Notes: generated by a model from the sequence alone, not told the origin. Positions 9,027-17,574 are shown, counted from the stretch's first letter. The stretch: 64,000 nt of DNA from Streptomyces fumigatiscleroticus (GCF_014647975.1 NZ_BMQF01000012.1:62001-126000); one strand, 5' to 3'. Numbers and translations: made by a program.

Positions 9027-9761
9027 ATGCCGGAGGAACTCGGCGGCGAGGTGCGGGACCGTCTCACGCCGGTGCTGCGGCCGGTGCGGGCGGGCAACGG
9101 CTTCGAGGAGGCGCTGGAGCAGATCCTCCAGGTCGTACGGCTGGGGCTGGTGCCGGCGGGTGAGCGGCTGCCGGCCGAGCGGGAGCTGGCGGAGCGGCTG
9201 GGGATCAGCCGGGTGACGCTGCGCGAGGTGCTGAAGGTGCTCCAGGACCAGGGGCTGGTCCAGGCGCGGCGGGGGCGGTACGGCGGGACGTTCGTACGGC
9301 CCCGGGCGGACGCGGGCGGCGAGGACGAGCTGCGGCGCCGTATCGCCGCGGTCGACCTGGAGGACGTGCTGCGCTTCCGGGAGGTGCTGGAGACGGGCGC
9401 GGCGGAGCTGTGCGCGGCGCACGGGCTGACGCCGGAGCAGGCCGGGCGGCTGCGACAGGCGCTGGCCCGGACGCACGACGCCCCGCTGGCCGACTACCGG
9501 CGCCGGGACACGCTGCTGCACCTCACGCTCGCGGAGCTGTGCGGTTCGCCGACGCTGACCGCGCAGTACGCGGCGGTGCGGGCGACGGTGAACGACCTGC
9601 TGGACTGCATCCCGCTGCTGGTGCGCAACCTGGAGCACTCGCAGCGGCAGCACACGACGCTGGTCGAGGCGGTGCTCGCGGGGGACGCCGCCAGGGCGCG
9701 GGAGACGATGCGGACGCACTGCGCGGGGACGGCGGCGCTGCTGCGGGGGTTCCTCGGGTGA
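9027..9761 (+). CDS. GntR-family (FadR subfamily) transcriptional regulator
   Basis: DNA-binding regulator of 244 residues. The winged helix-turn-helix covers about residues 28-90, with the GntR signature LPAERELAERLGISRVTLRE, and an all-helical FCD ligand-binding domain follows (about 105-240; FREVLETGAAELCA, then RDTLLHLTLAELCG with the His/Asp set that often holds a metal). ATG 9027 is chosen because GGGGG lies about nine bases upstream; a longer reading starts at 9006. It is divergent from the glnA4-type operon and just upstream of the amidohydrolase, so it most likely controls both in response to the amine or its gamma-glutamyl derivative (inference). Confidence 0.93.
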   Translation: MPEELGGEVRDRLTPVLRPVRAGNGFEEALEQILQVVRLGLVPAGERLPAERELAERLGISRVTLREVLKVLQDQGLVQARRGRYGGTFVRPRADAGGEDELRRRIAAVDLEDVLRFREVLETGAAELCAAHGLTPEQAGRLRQALARTHDAPLADYRRRDTLLHLTLAELCGSPTLTAQYAAVRATVNDLLDCIPLLVRNLEHSQRQHTTLVEAVLAGDAARARETMRTHCAGTAALLRGFLG

Positions 9762-9834
9762 CCCGCCCGCTTGTCATGACGCCCGGCGACGACAAAGGTA
9801 TGCGGGGACACCTTTACTGTCCGGGGAGGAACGA

Positions 9835-10545
9835 GTGACCGCACGTCCGTTGATCGGCGTCAGTACGTATCTGGAGTCCGGAGCGCGCTGGGGCGTGTGG
9901 GAGCTGGAGGCGGCGCTGCTGCCGGCCGGGTATCCGCGGCTGGTGCAGCGGGCGGGCGGGCTGGCCGCGATGCTGCCGCCGGACGCGCCGGAGCACGCCG
10001 CCGCGACGGTGGCCCGTCTCGACGGCCTGGTGATCGCGGGCGGCCCGGACGTCGAACCGGCCCGGTACGGAGCGGTGCGCGACCCGCGAACCGGCCCGCC
10101 CGCCCACGCCCGGGACGTCTGGGAGCTGGCGCTGATCGAGGCGGCCCTGGCCGCCCGCGTCCCGCTGCTCGGCATCTGCCGGGGCATGCAGCTGCTGAAC
10201 GTCGCCCTGGGCGGCACCCTGGTCCAGCACATCGAGGGCCACTGCGACGTGCCCGGCGTCTTCGGCCGCCACCCGGTCAGGCCCGTGCCGGGCACGCTGT
10301 ACGCCGCTGTCGTCCCGGAGGAGATCTCCGTGCCGGCCCACCACCACCAGGCGGTGGACCGCCTCGGCGCGGACCTGACCGTCTCGGCGTACGCGCCGGA
10401 CGGAACGGCGGAGGCCGTGGAACTGCCTCCCGCGCGGGGCTGGGTGCTGGGGGTGCAGTGGCATCCGGAGATGGACGAGGACATGAGGGTGATGCGCGCC
10501 CTGACCCGGGCGGCGGCCACGGCACCGGCCGGCGCCCGGTCCTGA
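9835..10545 (+). CDS. Class I glutamine amidotransferase-like gamma-glutamyl hydrolase (PuuD-like)
   Basis: Peptidase C26 / PuuD-type gamma-glutamyl hydrolase, 236 residues. The nucleophilic Cys is in LLGICRGMQ and the catalytic His-Glu pair is in GVQWHPEMD; GGPDVEP near residue 63 and HHHQAVDRLG before the His match PuuD-like proteins. GTG start at 9835 follows GGGGAGGAAC. It lies 73 bp after the GntR gene on the same strand and faces the ligase-ALDH-SDR operon across the shared promoter. In that context it should release glutamate from the oxidised gamma-glutamyl intermediate and so close the cycle (family knowledge of the Puu pathway plus inference). Confidence 0.92.
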   Translation: MTARPLIGVSTYLESGARWGVWELEAALLPAGYPRLVQRAGGLAAMLPPDAPEHAAATVARLDGLVIAGGPDVEPARYGAVRDPRTGPPAHARDVWELALIEAALAARVPLLGICRGMQLLNVALGGTLVQHIEGHCDVPGVFGRHPVRPVPGTLYAAVVPEEISVPAHHHQAVDRLGADLTVSAYAPDGTAEAVELPPARGWVLGVQWHPEMDEDMRVMRALTRAAATAPAGARS

Positions 10546-10560
10546 GCACCCGCACGGCCG

Positions 10561-11020
10561 CTCCGACGGAAGGCGACCCACAAGGGCGGCAGCCAGCCAC
10601 TCCGACGGAAGACACCCCACAAAGGGCGGCAGCCAGCCACTCCGACGAAAGGCACCCCACAAAGGGCGGCAGCCAGCCACTCCGACGAAAGGCACCCCAC
10701 AAAGGGCGGCAGCCAGCCACTCCCACGGAAGACACCCCACAAAGGGCGGCAGCCAGCCACTCCCACGGAAGACACCCCACAAAGGGCGGCAGCCAGCCAC
10801 TCCCACGGAAGACACCCCACAAAGGGCGGCAGCCAGCCACTCCCACGGAAGACACCCCACAAAGGGCGGCAGCCAGCCACTCCCACGGAAGACACCCCAC
10901 AAAGGGCGGCAGCCAGCCACTCCAACGAAAGGCACCCCACAAAGGGCGGCAGCCAGCCGCTCCAACGAAAGGCACCCCACAAAGGGCGGCAGCCAGCCAC
11001 TCCGACGGAAGACACCCCAC
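10561..11020. repeat. Tandem array of a 40-bp unit, about 11.5 copies
   Basis: Units start at 10562, 10601, 10641 and every 40 bp to 11001 and share the block CACAAAGGGCGGCAGCCAGC. Only the first about 20 bases vary: type TCCGACGGAAGACACC (units 2 and 12), TCCGACGAAAGGCACC (3, 4), TCCCACGGAAGACACC (5 to 9) and TCCAACGAAAGGCACC (10, 11). Identical neighbours in blocks indicate spread by slippage or unequal crossing-over. The period is not divisible by three and the array is open in several frames of both strands, so the long ORFs across it are not credible genes. It fills the intergenic space between two convergent genes. There are no spacers, so it is not CRISPR. Confidence 0.95.
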
Positions 11021-11021
11021 G

Positions 11022-11085
11022 AGGGCCCGAGGGCCCGGAGAAGTGCGCGACCGGCCACGACACACCCGCAGGCGGACACCGGACT
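11022..11085. repeat. Degenerate copy of a dispersed Streptomyces intergenic repeat
   Basis: The stretch containing GAAGTGCGCGACCGGCCACG followed by ACACACCCGCAG matches, with gaps, the repeat seen twice at 19644-19934. Such GGGGAAC-GCGCG-CCGGCCACGAC elements recur at gene ends in Streptomyces (recollection, not searched). It lies just downstream of the LysR gene stop. Confidence 0.55.
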
Positions 11086-11104
11086 CAGCGCAGCGCTCAG
11101 GCGC

Positions 11105-12040
11105 TCAGGCCCGCGTCAGCGACAGCAGGTCGCGGGCCGGGCCCGTCGGGCGGTGGCCCGTGGGCCAGACCGCGCGCAGATCGCGGGCGAGGGAGACGTC
11201 CTGCACCGGAACCCGTACCAGGCGGCGCAGCGCCAGTTCCTCGCGTACCGCCAGTTCGCTGAGGACCGCCGGGCCCGCGCCGCTCACCGCGGAGGCCTTG
11301 ACGGCCGTGGTCGAGGAGAGCTCGATCAGCGGGCGGGCCAGTCCGCCCAGGGCCGCGTCCAGCACCTGCCGGGTGCCCGAGCCCTTCTCCCGCAGGATCA
11401 GCGGGGTCGCCGCCAGCTCCGGCCCCGACACGGGGCGGCGACGGCGGGCCCAGGCATGGCCGGGTGCCGTGACGACGATCAGGCGGTCGTGGGCGATCAC
11501 CGCGGAGTCCAGTCCGGCCGGTACGTTCAGCCCCTCCACGAACCCCAGGTCCGCCTCGTCGGCGAGCAGCCGTTCCGCCACCGCCGTGGAGTTGCCCGCG
11601 AGCAGCGACACCGCCGTGTCCGGGCGCTGGGCGCGCAGCGCCAGCAGCCAGCCCGGCAGCAGGTACTCGGCGATCGTCATGCTCGCCGCCACCCGCAGCC
11701 GCGAGTCCCTGCGGTCCCGCAGCGCCTGCGCCCCCGCGTCGAAAGCCTCGGCCGCCTCCACGATCCGCCGCGCCCAGTCCGTGACCAGCGCACCGGCGTC
11801 GGTGAGCCGCGAACCGCGCGGTGAGCGGTCCACCAGGGCGACCCCCAGCTGACGTTCCATGGACCGGATCCGGCTGCTGGCCGCCGGCTGGCTGATGCCG
11901 ACCTCCCGTGCCGCCCCGCCCAGACTGCCCAGCCGGGCCACCGCCAGCAGCAGCTCCAGCGCTCCGAGATCCGGCACCCGGTGCGCCAGCGAACCGCCGT
12001 GCCCCGCCCCGCCGGCCCCGGCCTCCTCCTGCCTGCTCAT
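11105..12040 (-). CDS. LysR-family transcriptional regulator
   Basis: LTTR of 311 residues. The N-terminal winged HTH (about residues 25-85) contains LELLLAVARLGSLGGAAREV and SQPAASSRIRSMERQLG, which match the LysR signature, and a periplasmic-binding-like effector domain with a C-terminal SAVSGAGPAVL segment follows. ATG 12040 or the adjoining GTG 12043 may start translation; GGTGGAG lies immediately upstream. LTTRs usually regulate a divergent neighbour, but here the upstream gene is on the same strand 38 bp away, so the target is not evident. The 3' end faces the 40-bp tandem array. Confidence 0.9.
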   Translation of the reverse strand: MSRQEEAGAGGAGHGGSLAHRVPDLGALELLLAVARLGSLGGAAREVGISQPAASSRIRSMERQLGVALVDRSPRGSRLTDAGALVTDWARRIVEAAEAFDAGAQALRDRRDSRLRVAASMTIAEYLLPGWLLALRAQRPDTAVSLLAGNSTAVAERLLADEADLGFVEGLNVPAGLDSAVIAHDRLIVVTAPGHAWARRRRPVSGPELAATPLILREKGSGTRQVLDAALGGLARPLIELSSTTAVKASAVSGAGPAVLSELAVREELALRRLVRVPVQDVSLARDLRAVWPTGHRPTGPARDLLSLTRA

Positions 12041-12078
12041 CACTCCACCTTATGTGCCCGCACGGTCGTACTCCCTGG

Positions 12079-12816
12079 TCACGGGCGGTCGCCGGGGCCG
12101 GGGCGAGCTGCTCGCAGTCCCTCGCCCAGCACCTGGGGCGCCGTGGTCAGTGAGGGCCCGTACCAGGTGAGGTGGCGTCCGGAGACGAGCGCGCAGGGCA
12201 GGCCGGGGAAGGCCTCGGGTCCGTCGGCGGCGGTGAAGCGGTAGGGCTCGTCCGGGAGCACCACGACGTCCGGCCGGGCCGCCCGCACCTCCTCGACGGG
12301 GACCTTCGGATAGCGGTCGGCGTGGGAGGCGTACAGGTGGTCGACGCCCAGACGGGCCAGCACGTCGCCGGCGAAGGTGTCCCGGCCCAGCACCATCCAC
12401 GGCCGCCGCCAGACCGGTACGACCGCCGTCGTGCGGTGTTCCGGCTCCGGCAGCGCCGACCAGACGTGCTCCGCCTCGTCCAGCCAGCGCGGCCGGGTCC
12501 GGGCGCCGCAGGCGGCCAGCACCCGCGCGAGTTCACGGAAGGCGTCCGGCACGTCGCGCACCTCGGTCACCAGCACCTCGACGCCCGCCGCGCGGAGTGC
12601 GGCCAGGTCGGGGGCGCGGTTCTCCTCCTCGTTGGCGATCACCAGATCGGGGGCGAGGGCGAGGATCCGCTCGATGTCCGGGTTCTTCGTGCCGCCGACG
12701 CGTACGGCGTCCAGACCGGGCGGGTGCGTGCACCAGTCCGTGGCGCCGGCCAGGACGCCGGGCAGCGTGCGGGCCACGGCCTCCGTCAGCGACGGCACCA
12801 GGGAGACGGCCCTCAC
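12079..12816 (-). CDS. Helical-backbone metal receptor (BtuF/FecB-like binding protein without signal peptide)
   Basis: Protein of 245 residues with the class III periplasmic-binding fold used for vitamin B12 and iron chelates: N-lobe VSLVPSLTEAVA, DWCTHP, a repeated LALAPDLVIANEEENR segment, then C-lobe RPDVVVLPDEPYRF. Residues 1-20 do not form a signal peptide and there is no lipobox, so it would be cytoplasmic as annotated. The GTG start at 12816 overlaps the TGA of the HTH-cupin gene (GTGA), showing coupling to that regulator. No permease or ATPase partner is adjacent. It may be a cytoplasmic sensor or a protein that has lost its export signal. Ligand unknown. Confidence 0.85.
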   Translation of the reverse strand: MRAVSLVPSLTEAVARTLPGVLAGATDWCTHPPGLDAVRVGGTKNPDIERILALAPDLVIANEEENRAPDLAALRAAGVEVLVTEVRDVPDAFRELARVLAACGARTRPRWLDEAEHVWSALPEPEHRTTAVVPVWRRPWMVLGRDTFAGDVLARLGVDHLYASHADRYPKVPVEEVRAARPDVVVLPDEPYRFTAADGPEAFPGLPCALVSGRHLTWYGPSLTTAPQVLGEGLRAARPGPGDRP

Positions 12817-13382
12817 TGACGCGGCCGGTCCCGGACCGCCTCGATGTGCTCCGCGACCGCGACGACGACCAGGCGGGTGTCGGGCACCGTGGCCCGCCAG
12901 CGGTGCCGCACCCCGCCGGTCAGATAGAGGGTGTCGCCGCGTCCGAGCCGGTAGGCGCGGCCCTCGGCCTCGATCTCCACCGCGCCGTCGGCGACGTACA
13001 TCAGCTGGTCGTTGCGGTACTGGAACTCGCGGCCCGCGTCGTGGTCGCCGGTGTACTCGGAGGCGTGCATCTGGTGGTGGCCGCGCACCAGGGACCGCAC
13101 CCGGGGTTCGGCTCCCGTCTCGCATCCCTCGGTGCGGACGACGTCCACGCTGCACGCCGGGTCGGCCGCCGCGAGGAGTTCCACGGCGGTGGTGCGCAGG
13201 GCGTCGGCCACCCGCTCCAGCGAACTCCTGCTGGGCCGGGCCCGCTCGTTCTCGATCTGGCTCAGGAAGGGCACGGACAGGCCGCTGCGCTCGGCCACGA
13301 CGGCGAGGGTGAGTTCCAGCGCCCGGCGCCGCCGCCGCACGGCCGCGCCCACCCGCAGGGGCTGTTCTTTGTGGTCGCCCAT
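12813..13382 (-). CDS. XRE-family HTH regulator with cupin domain
   Basis: Two-domain regulator of about 189 residues. An XRE helix-turn-helix (about 8-65; LTLAVVAERSGLSVPFLSQI and ENERARPSRSSLERVADAL) is followed by a cupin (about 80-180; FQYRNDQLMYVADGAVEI, LGRGDTLYLTGGVRHRW). Such MocR-unrelated XRE-cupin proteins respond to small metabolites bound in the cupin barrel. ATG 13382 gives MGDHKEQPL and has GGAGGG about ten bases upstream; GTG 13418 is the alternative with no clear ribosome site. It is translationally coupled to the metal-receptor-like gene downstream. Regulated genes unknown; autoregulation is likely for the family. Confidence 0.9.
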   Translation of the reverse strand: MGDHKEQPLRVGAAVRRRRRALELTLAVVAERSGLSVPFLSQIENERARPSRSSLERVADALRTTAVELLAAADPACSVDVVRTEGCETGAEPRVRSLVRGHHQMHASEYTGDHDAGREFQYRNDQLMYVADGAVEIEAEGRAYRLGRGDTLYLTGGVRHRWRATVPDTRLVVVAVAEHIEAVRDRPRQ

Positions 13383-13726
13383 CGCTCCGGCTCCCTCCTT
13401 CGCCCGTCGCTCCGTCACCCGCGCGTCCCGGCCGGGACGCTCTCTCCCTGATGAGTTGTCTGCACCCTACGCATGTTCGGCAAACCGTTTCATGCGCCCG
13501 TCACATCGACGTCACATCGCGTGAACCCGGACCCGCCGGTTCGCGCCAGCGCGGCGGAGCCGGAACGGTACGCGACTTTCCCCGTCCGGTTCAATGCGCC
13601 GACGCGGGGAGGTGTTCCCGCCATGGCTCCGCCCCGGAGAGTAGCGCTTCGTGGTTGTCCGGATTCTTTCGGCCCCTCACGGGGCATTCCGCGCCTCCGC
13701 GCGGCGCACCGGTCCGGTGGACACAG
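13383..13726. other. Intergenic region upstream of HTH-cupin gene
   Basis: No gene is visible here on either strand. The region should hold the promoter of the HTH-cupin/metal-receptor pair. A direct repeat, GTCACATCG at 13500-13508 and 13511-13519 (11-bp spacing), about 120 bp before the start, could be a regulator site. Long plus-strand reading frames here are antisense artefacts. Confidence 0.45.
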
Positions 13727-13778
13727 CGAGGGGTGGCCTTCGCGTACGCGTTCCCGCGTGCGCGAAGGCCACCCCTCG
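13727..13778 (-). terminator. Very stable hairpin terminator of the glycine betaine operon
   Basis: Perfect 18-bp stem: CGAGGGGTGGCCTTCGCG at 13727-13744 pairs with 13761-13778. The inner bases ACGCG/CGCGT extend it to about 24 bp closed by a TTCC tetraloop. It lies 70 bp past the permease stop. No U-tract follows, as is usual in Streptomyces. Confidence 0.88.
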
Positions 13779-13847
13779 GGTGAGGCGGTGCCGGGCCGTC
13801 AGGTCACACGGCACGCCCCGTCGGCGGGGCCGCCCTCGAGCGGCCGG

Positions 13848-16460
13848 TCACTGCGGGGTCATCCGGTCCACCATCTCCGGGTGCTCCTTCAGCCAGGCGG
13901 CGACGGCCTCCTCCTCGTGGCCCTGGCCGCGGTCCTTGATCTCGGCCTCCAGGCTGCCCAGCTCGTCCTCGCCCATATGAAAGTTCTTGATCCACTTCGT
14001 GAGCTGCGGATACTCCTCGGGGAACCGTTCGCTGGAGATCGTGCGGATGGTGTTGCCCTCGCCGAAGAGCTTCTTGTCGTCCTTCAGCTTGGTGAGCTCG
14101 TACTGGCTGTACGCCCAGTGCGGGGACCACAGGACGACCGCGACGGGTTCCTTCTCGGCGTAGGCGCGCTTGAGCTCGGCCAGCATCGCCGGCGTGGAGC
14201 CGTCGACGACCTCGTACTCCTTGTCCAGGCCGTAGCCCGGCAGCACCTTGTTCTTGAGCAGGGTCATCTCACCGGTGCCCGGCTCGATACCGATGATCCT
14301 GCCGTCGAAGAGGTCGGCCTTGCCCTTCAGGTCCGCCAGGGATCTGACGTCCTTGACGTAGGAGGGCACGGCGATCTCCAGCGAGGTCGGCTGGTACCAG
14401 CTGCCGAGGTCCTTCAGTCTGTCCTTGTTCTGGTCCCAGTAGTTCTTCTGGGCGTACGGCAGCCAGGCGTCGAAGTTGAGATCGAGGTCGCCGGAGGCCA
14501 GTCCGGTGTAGACGGGACCGACGTCCATCTGCTTGAGGTTCAGCCGGTAGCCGCGGCGCTCCAGGACGTTCTTCCACAGGTAGGTGACGGCGATGTCCTC
14601 GTCCCAGGGGAACCACGCCACGTCCAGGGGCTGCTTCGCCTCGGCCGGGGTGGCGCCGGAGCCGGAGGCGACCGGGGCCAGCTTGTCGACGAGGCCGGGG
14701 TTGTCCTTCAGCCAGGCGCGGACGGCGTCCTGCTGCTGCCCCTTGCCGACCTTGTTGATCTCGGCCTCCAGGCTGGTGAGCTGCTTCTCGCTCAGCTCGA
14801 AGTCCTTCAGCCACCTGCCGACGGTGGGGTTGTCGTCGGCGAAGCCCTTGCGGGACAGCGTGTGCACGCCGTCGCCCTCGCCCCAGGCGCCCTTGGGGTC
14901 CTTCAGCTTCTTCAGCTTGTAGTCGTTGTACGCCCAGTGCGGCGACCAGAGCGTGACGACGATCGGCTCCTGCTTGGCGTAGGCCCGCTTCAGCTCGGCC
15001 AGCATCGCCGGTGTGGAGCTGTCGACGACCCGGTACTCCTGGTCCAGGCCGTACTCCTTCAGCACCGTGCTCTTGAGCAGGTCCATCTCGCCGGCGCTGG
15101 ACTCGATCCCGGTGATCTTCCCGTCGAAGGTCGCGGCCTCGCCCTTGAGGTCCTCCAGGGAGTCGACGTCCTTCATGTAGGCGGGGACGGCCAGTTCCAG
15201 GGACGTCCGGTCGTACCAGGCACCGAGGTCGTCGAGCTGCTCGCCGTACTTCTTCCAGTACGCGGCGTGGGTCGTCGGCAGCCAGGAGTCGGTCTCGACG
15301 TCGATGTCGCCCTGGGCGAGCGCGGTGTACAGCGGGCCCGCGTCCAGCTGCTTGGCCTCCACCTGGTAGCCGCGCTGTTCGAGGATCTCCTTCCACAGGA
15401 AGGTGGAGGCGACGCCCTCGTCCCAGGGGATGTAGCCCATGGTGATCTTCTTGCCCTGGCCGACGTTCTTGCCGTCGGCGACGCTCTCGGCGTCACCGCC
15501 GCCGAAGACGCCCATGCCGCCCGCCACCAGGGCGAGGATCACGACGCCGACCACGGCGATCTGCGGACGGGGCCGGTAGGACCAGATCTTCAGGCCCTGG
15601 GCCGCGCGGGCCTTGGCGAGGGCGCGCCGGCCCAGCGGCGAGACCTGGGTGCCCAGCGCGCTGGTCATCCGGTCGAGGTAGATCGCCAGGATCACGATGG
15701 CGACGCCCGCCTCGGCGCCGAGGCCGACATTGAGCTGGCCGATGGCCTGGTTGACGGCGCCGCCGAGGCCGCCGGTGCCGACCATGCCGGCGATCGCGGC
15801 CATGGACAGACCGAGCATGATGACCTGGTTGACGCCCGCCATCACCGTGGGCAGCGCCAGCGGCAGCTGGACGCGCAGCAGGGTGTTGCGGGGTGTGGTG
15901 CCGAAGGCCTCCGCCGCCTCGACGAGTTCCTTGTCGACCTGGCGGATGCCCAGTTCCGTCATGCGCACGCCCGGGGCGAGCGCGAAGATCAGGGTGGCCA
16001 CGATGCCCGCCGGGGCACCGGTGCCGAAGAACAGCAGCGCCGGGATGAGGTACACCATCGCGGGGAGCGTCTGCATGAAGTCCAGCACCGGCCGGACCAC
16101 TCCGCTGACCCGGTCCGAGCGGGCCGCCCAGATGCCCACCGGCACCGAGATCACCAGCGCGATGATCGTGGCGACGAGGAGGAGCGACAGGGTCACCATC
16201 GCGTCCTCCCACAACTCCATGGAGTCGATGAAGGCGAAACCCACGAAGGCGAGGACGCCGGCCAGGGTGCCGCGCAGCCAGAAGGCCAGCACCGCGAAGA
16301 TACCGGCGAGCAGCAGCGGCTGGGGCGCCTGGAGAACGGCGTCGATACCGTCGTAGGCGCCGGTGAAGACGGTCTTGAGGAAGTCGAACAGCCAGGCCAC
16401 GTTCGTGCGCAGCCACTCGACCGCGTCGTTGACCCAGTCGCCGAGCGGGATCCTAGGCAC
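13848..16460 (-). CDS. Glycine betaine/proline-betaine ABC permease fused to two tandem substrate-binding domains
   Basis: OpuA-type fusion of 870 residues. Residues 45-320 are the membrane permease with the EAA loop EAAEAFGTTPRNTLLRVQLP. Residues about 339-600 and 611-870 are two similar OpuAC-type binding domains. Each keeps the aromatic ligand-cage elements: IPWDEG, DSWLP and WSPHWAY in the first; FPWDED, DAWLP and WSPHWAY in the second. Both therefore look functional. Ordinary OpuABC proteins carry one such domain. GTG start at 16460 overlaps the ATPase stop by 8 bp. Role: uptake of compatible solutes for osmoprotection across the cytoplasmic membrane, with the binding domains outside. 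Regulation by ionic strength is a property of the family, not shown here. Confidence 0.93.
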   Translation of the reverse strand: MPRIPLGDWVNDAVEWLRTNVAWLFDFLKTVFTGAYDGIDAVLQAPQPLLLAGIFAVLAFWLRGTLAGVLAFVGFAFIDSMELWEDAMVTLSLLLVATIIALVISVPVGIWAARSDRVSGVVRPVLDFMQTLPAMVYLIPALLFFGTGAPAGIVATLIFALAPGVRMTELGIRQVDKELVEAAEAFGTTPRNTLLRVQLPLALPTVMAGVNQVIMLGLSMAAIAGMVGTGGLGGAVNQAIGQLNVGLGAEAGVAIVILAIYLDRMTSALGTQVSPLGRRALAKARAAQGLKIWSYRPRPQIAVVGVVILALVAGGMGVFGGGDAESVADGKNVGQGKKITMGYIPWDEGVASTFLWKEILEQRGYQVEAKQLDAGPLYTALAQGDIDVETDSWLPTTHAAYWKKYGEQLDDLGAWYDRTSLELAVPAYMKDVDSLEDLKGEAATFDGKITGIESSAGEMDLLKSTVLKEYGLDQEYRVVDSSTPAMLAELKRAYAKQEPIVVTLWSPHWAYNDYKLKKLKDPKGAWGEGDGVHTLSRKGFADDNPTVGRWLKDFELSEKQLTSLEAEINKVGKGQQQDAVRAWLKDNPGLVDKLAPVASGSGATPAEAKQPLDVAWFPWDEDIAVTYLWKNVLERRGYRLNLKQMDVGPVYTGLASGDLDLNFDAWLPYAQKNYWDQNKDRLKDLGSWYQPTSLEIAVPSYVKDVRSLADLKGKADLFDGRIIGIEPGTGEMTLLKNKVLPGYGLDKEYEVVDGSTPAMLAELKRAYAEKEPVAVVLWSPHWAYSQYELTKLKDDKKLFGEGNTIRTISSERFPEEYPQLTKWIKNFHMGEDELGSLEAEIKDRGQGHEEEAVAAWLKEHPEMVDRMTPQ

Positions 16461-17574
16461 GGGCCATCACCTTCTTGCCGCCCGTGTCTCCCTTGTCGCC
16501 GTCGCCTTTGCCTCCCTCGTCGCGCGGGGAGTCGCAGCTGCCGGGTCCGGCCTGCTCGTCGCCCAGGAAGCCGACGAGGCGCTGCCGCGGAACGACGCCG
16601 ACGAGCGCGCCCTCACCGTCGAGGACGGCCACGGGGTGCGGCACCCGGGCACTGATCGCGCACAGCTCGGTGAACGGCGTGCCGGGCGCGGCGGTCTCGC
16701 AGCCGCAGTCGGCCTCGTCGCCGCGCACGCCGCGGTCCATGACGGCCCCGGCGGTCAGCACACGGGAGCGGTCGACGTCCTGGGTGAAGGAGGCGACGTA
16801 GTCGTTGGCGGGCCGGATCAGGATGTCCTGCGCGGTGCCGATCTGCACGATCCGGCCGTCGCGCATCACCGCGACGCGGTCGCCCAGCCGCATGGCCTCG
16901 TTGAGGTCGTGGGTGATGAAGACGATCGTCTTCTTCAGGGTCTTCTGGAGTTCGAGCAGCTGGTCCTGCATGTCGCGGCGGATCAGCGGGTCCAGCGCGC
17001 TGAAGGACTCGTCCATCAGCAGGATGTCGGCGTCGGTGGCGAGCGCGCGGGCCAGGCCGACGCGCTGCTGCATGCCGCCGGAGAGCTCGTCGGGCCAGGA
17101 CTTCTCCCAGCCGGCCAGGCCGCACAGGGCGAGCGCCTCGTCGGCGCGGCGTTCGCGCTCGGCGCGGGGCACGCCCTGCACTTCCAGGCCGTAGGCGGCG
17201 TTGTCGCGGACGCTGCGGTGCGGGAAGAGCGCGAAGTGCTGGAAGACCATGCTGATCTTCTTGGAGCGCACCTCGCGCAGTCCGCGGTCACCGAGTTCGG
17301 TCAGGTCCTGACCGCCGAAGCGGACATGACCGGCGGTCGGCTCCAGCAGACCGTTGAGCATGCGCAGCAGCGTGGACTTGCCGGAGCCGGACAGGCCCAT
17401 GACCACGAAGATCTCGCCCGGTTCCACCGTGAAGGAGGCGTCGATGACGGCGGCCGTGGTGCCGTCCGCGCGCAACTCCTTCCGGTCGGCTCCGTCGCGC
17501 AGTCGCTCTACTGCCCGCTCCGGTCGTCTGCCGAACACTTTGTAGAGATGTTCGGCCTCTAGCCTGGCTGTCAC
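16453..17574 (-). CDS. Glycine betaine/proline ABC transporter ATPase with C-terminal CBS region
   Basis: OpuAA/ProV-type ATPase of 373 residues. Walker A is GLSGSGKST, the signature is LSGGMQQR, Walker B is ILLMDESFSALD, and the switch His is in FITHDLNEA. The family extension N-terminal to Walker A (EAEHLYKVFGRRPERAVE) is present. A C-terminal regulatory part has one clear CBS-like segment (ISARVPHPVAVLDGEGALVG) and a Gly/Lys/Asp-rich tail. GTG 17574, with AGAGG upstream, is the natural start; the longer reading to 17718 adds sequence without family similarity. It overlaps the permease gene by 8 bp, so the two form one operon. Confidence 0.94.
   Translation of the reverse strand: MTARLEAEHLYKVFGRRPERAVERLRDGADRKELRADGTTAAVIDASFTVEPGEIFVVMGLSGSGKSTLLRMLNGLLEPTAGHVRFGGQDLTELGDRGLREVRSKKISMVFQHFALFPHRSVRDNAAYGLEVQGVPRAERERRADEALALCGLAGWEKSWPDELSGGMQQRVGLARALATDADILLMDESFSALDPLIRRDMQDQLLELQKTLKKTIVFITHDLNEAMRLGDRVAVMRDGRIVQIGTAQDILIRPANDYVASFTQDVDRSRVLTAGAVMDRGVRGDEADCGCETAAPGTPFTELCAISARVPHPVAVLDGEGALVGVVPRQRLVGFLGDEQAGPGSCDSPRDEGGKGDGDKGDTGGKKVMARA

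Noticed and set aside
9774..11079. Long reading frames of 420-430 codons on the minus strand through the 40-bp array
   Set aside because: They exist in all three frames because the period is not divisible by three and the unit has no stop. They overlap the real hydrolase gene antisense and have no recognisable domain outside the repeat.
10546..11080. CRISPR-like array between the hydrolase and LysR genes
   Set aside because: The 40-bp units are contiguous with no unique spacers and no cas genes are present; it is a minisatellite.
13473..16655. 1060-codon plus-strand ORF opposite the betaine permease
   Set aside because: Antisense shadow; low-complexity Val/Gly/Asp/Glu-rich product, no family match.
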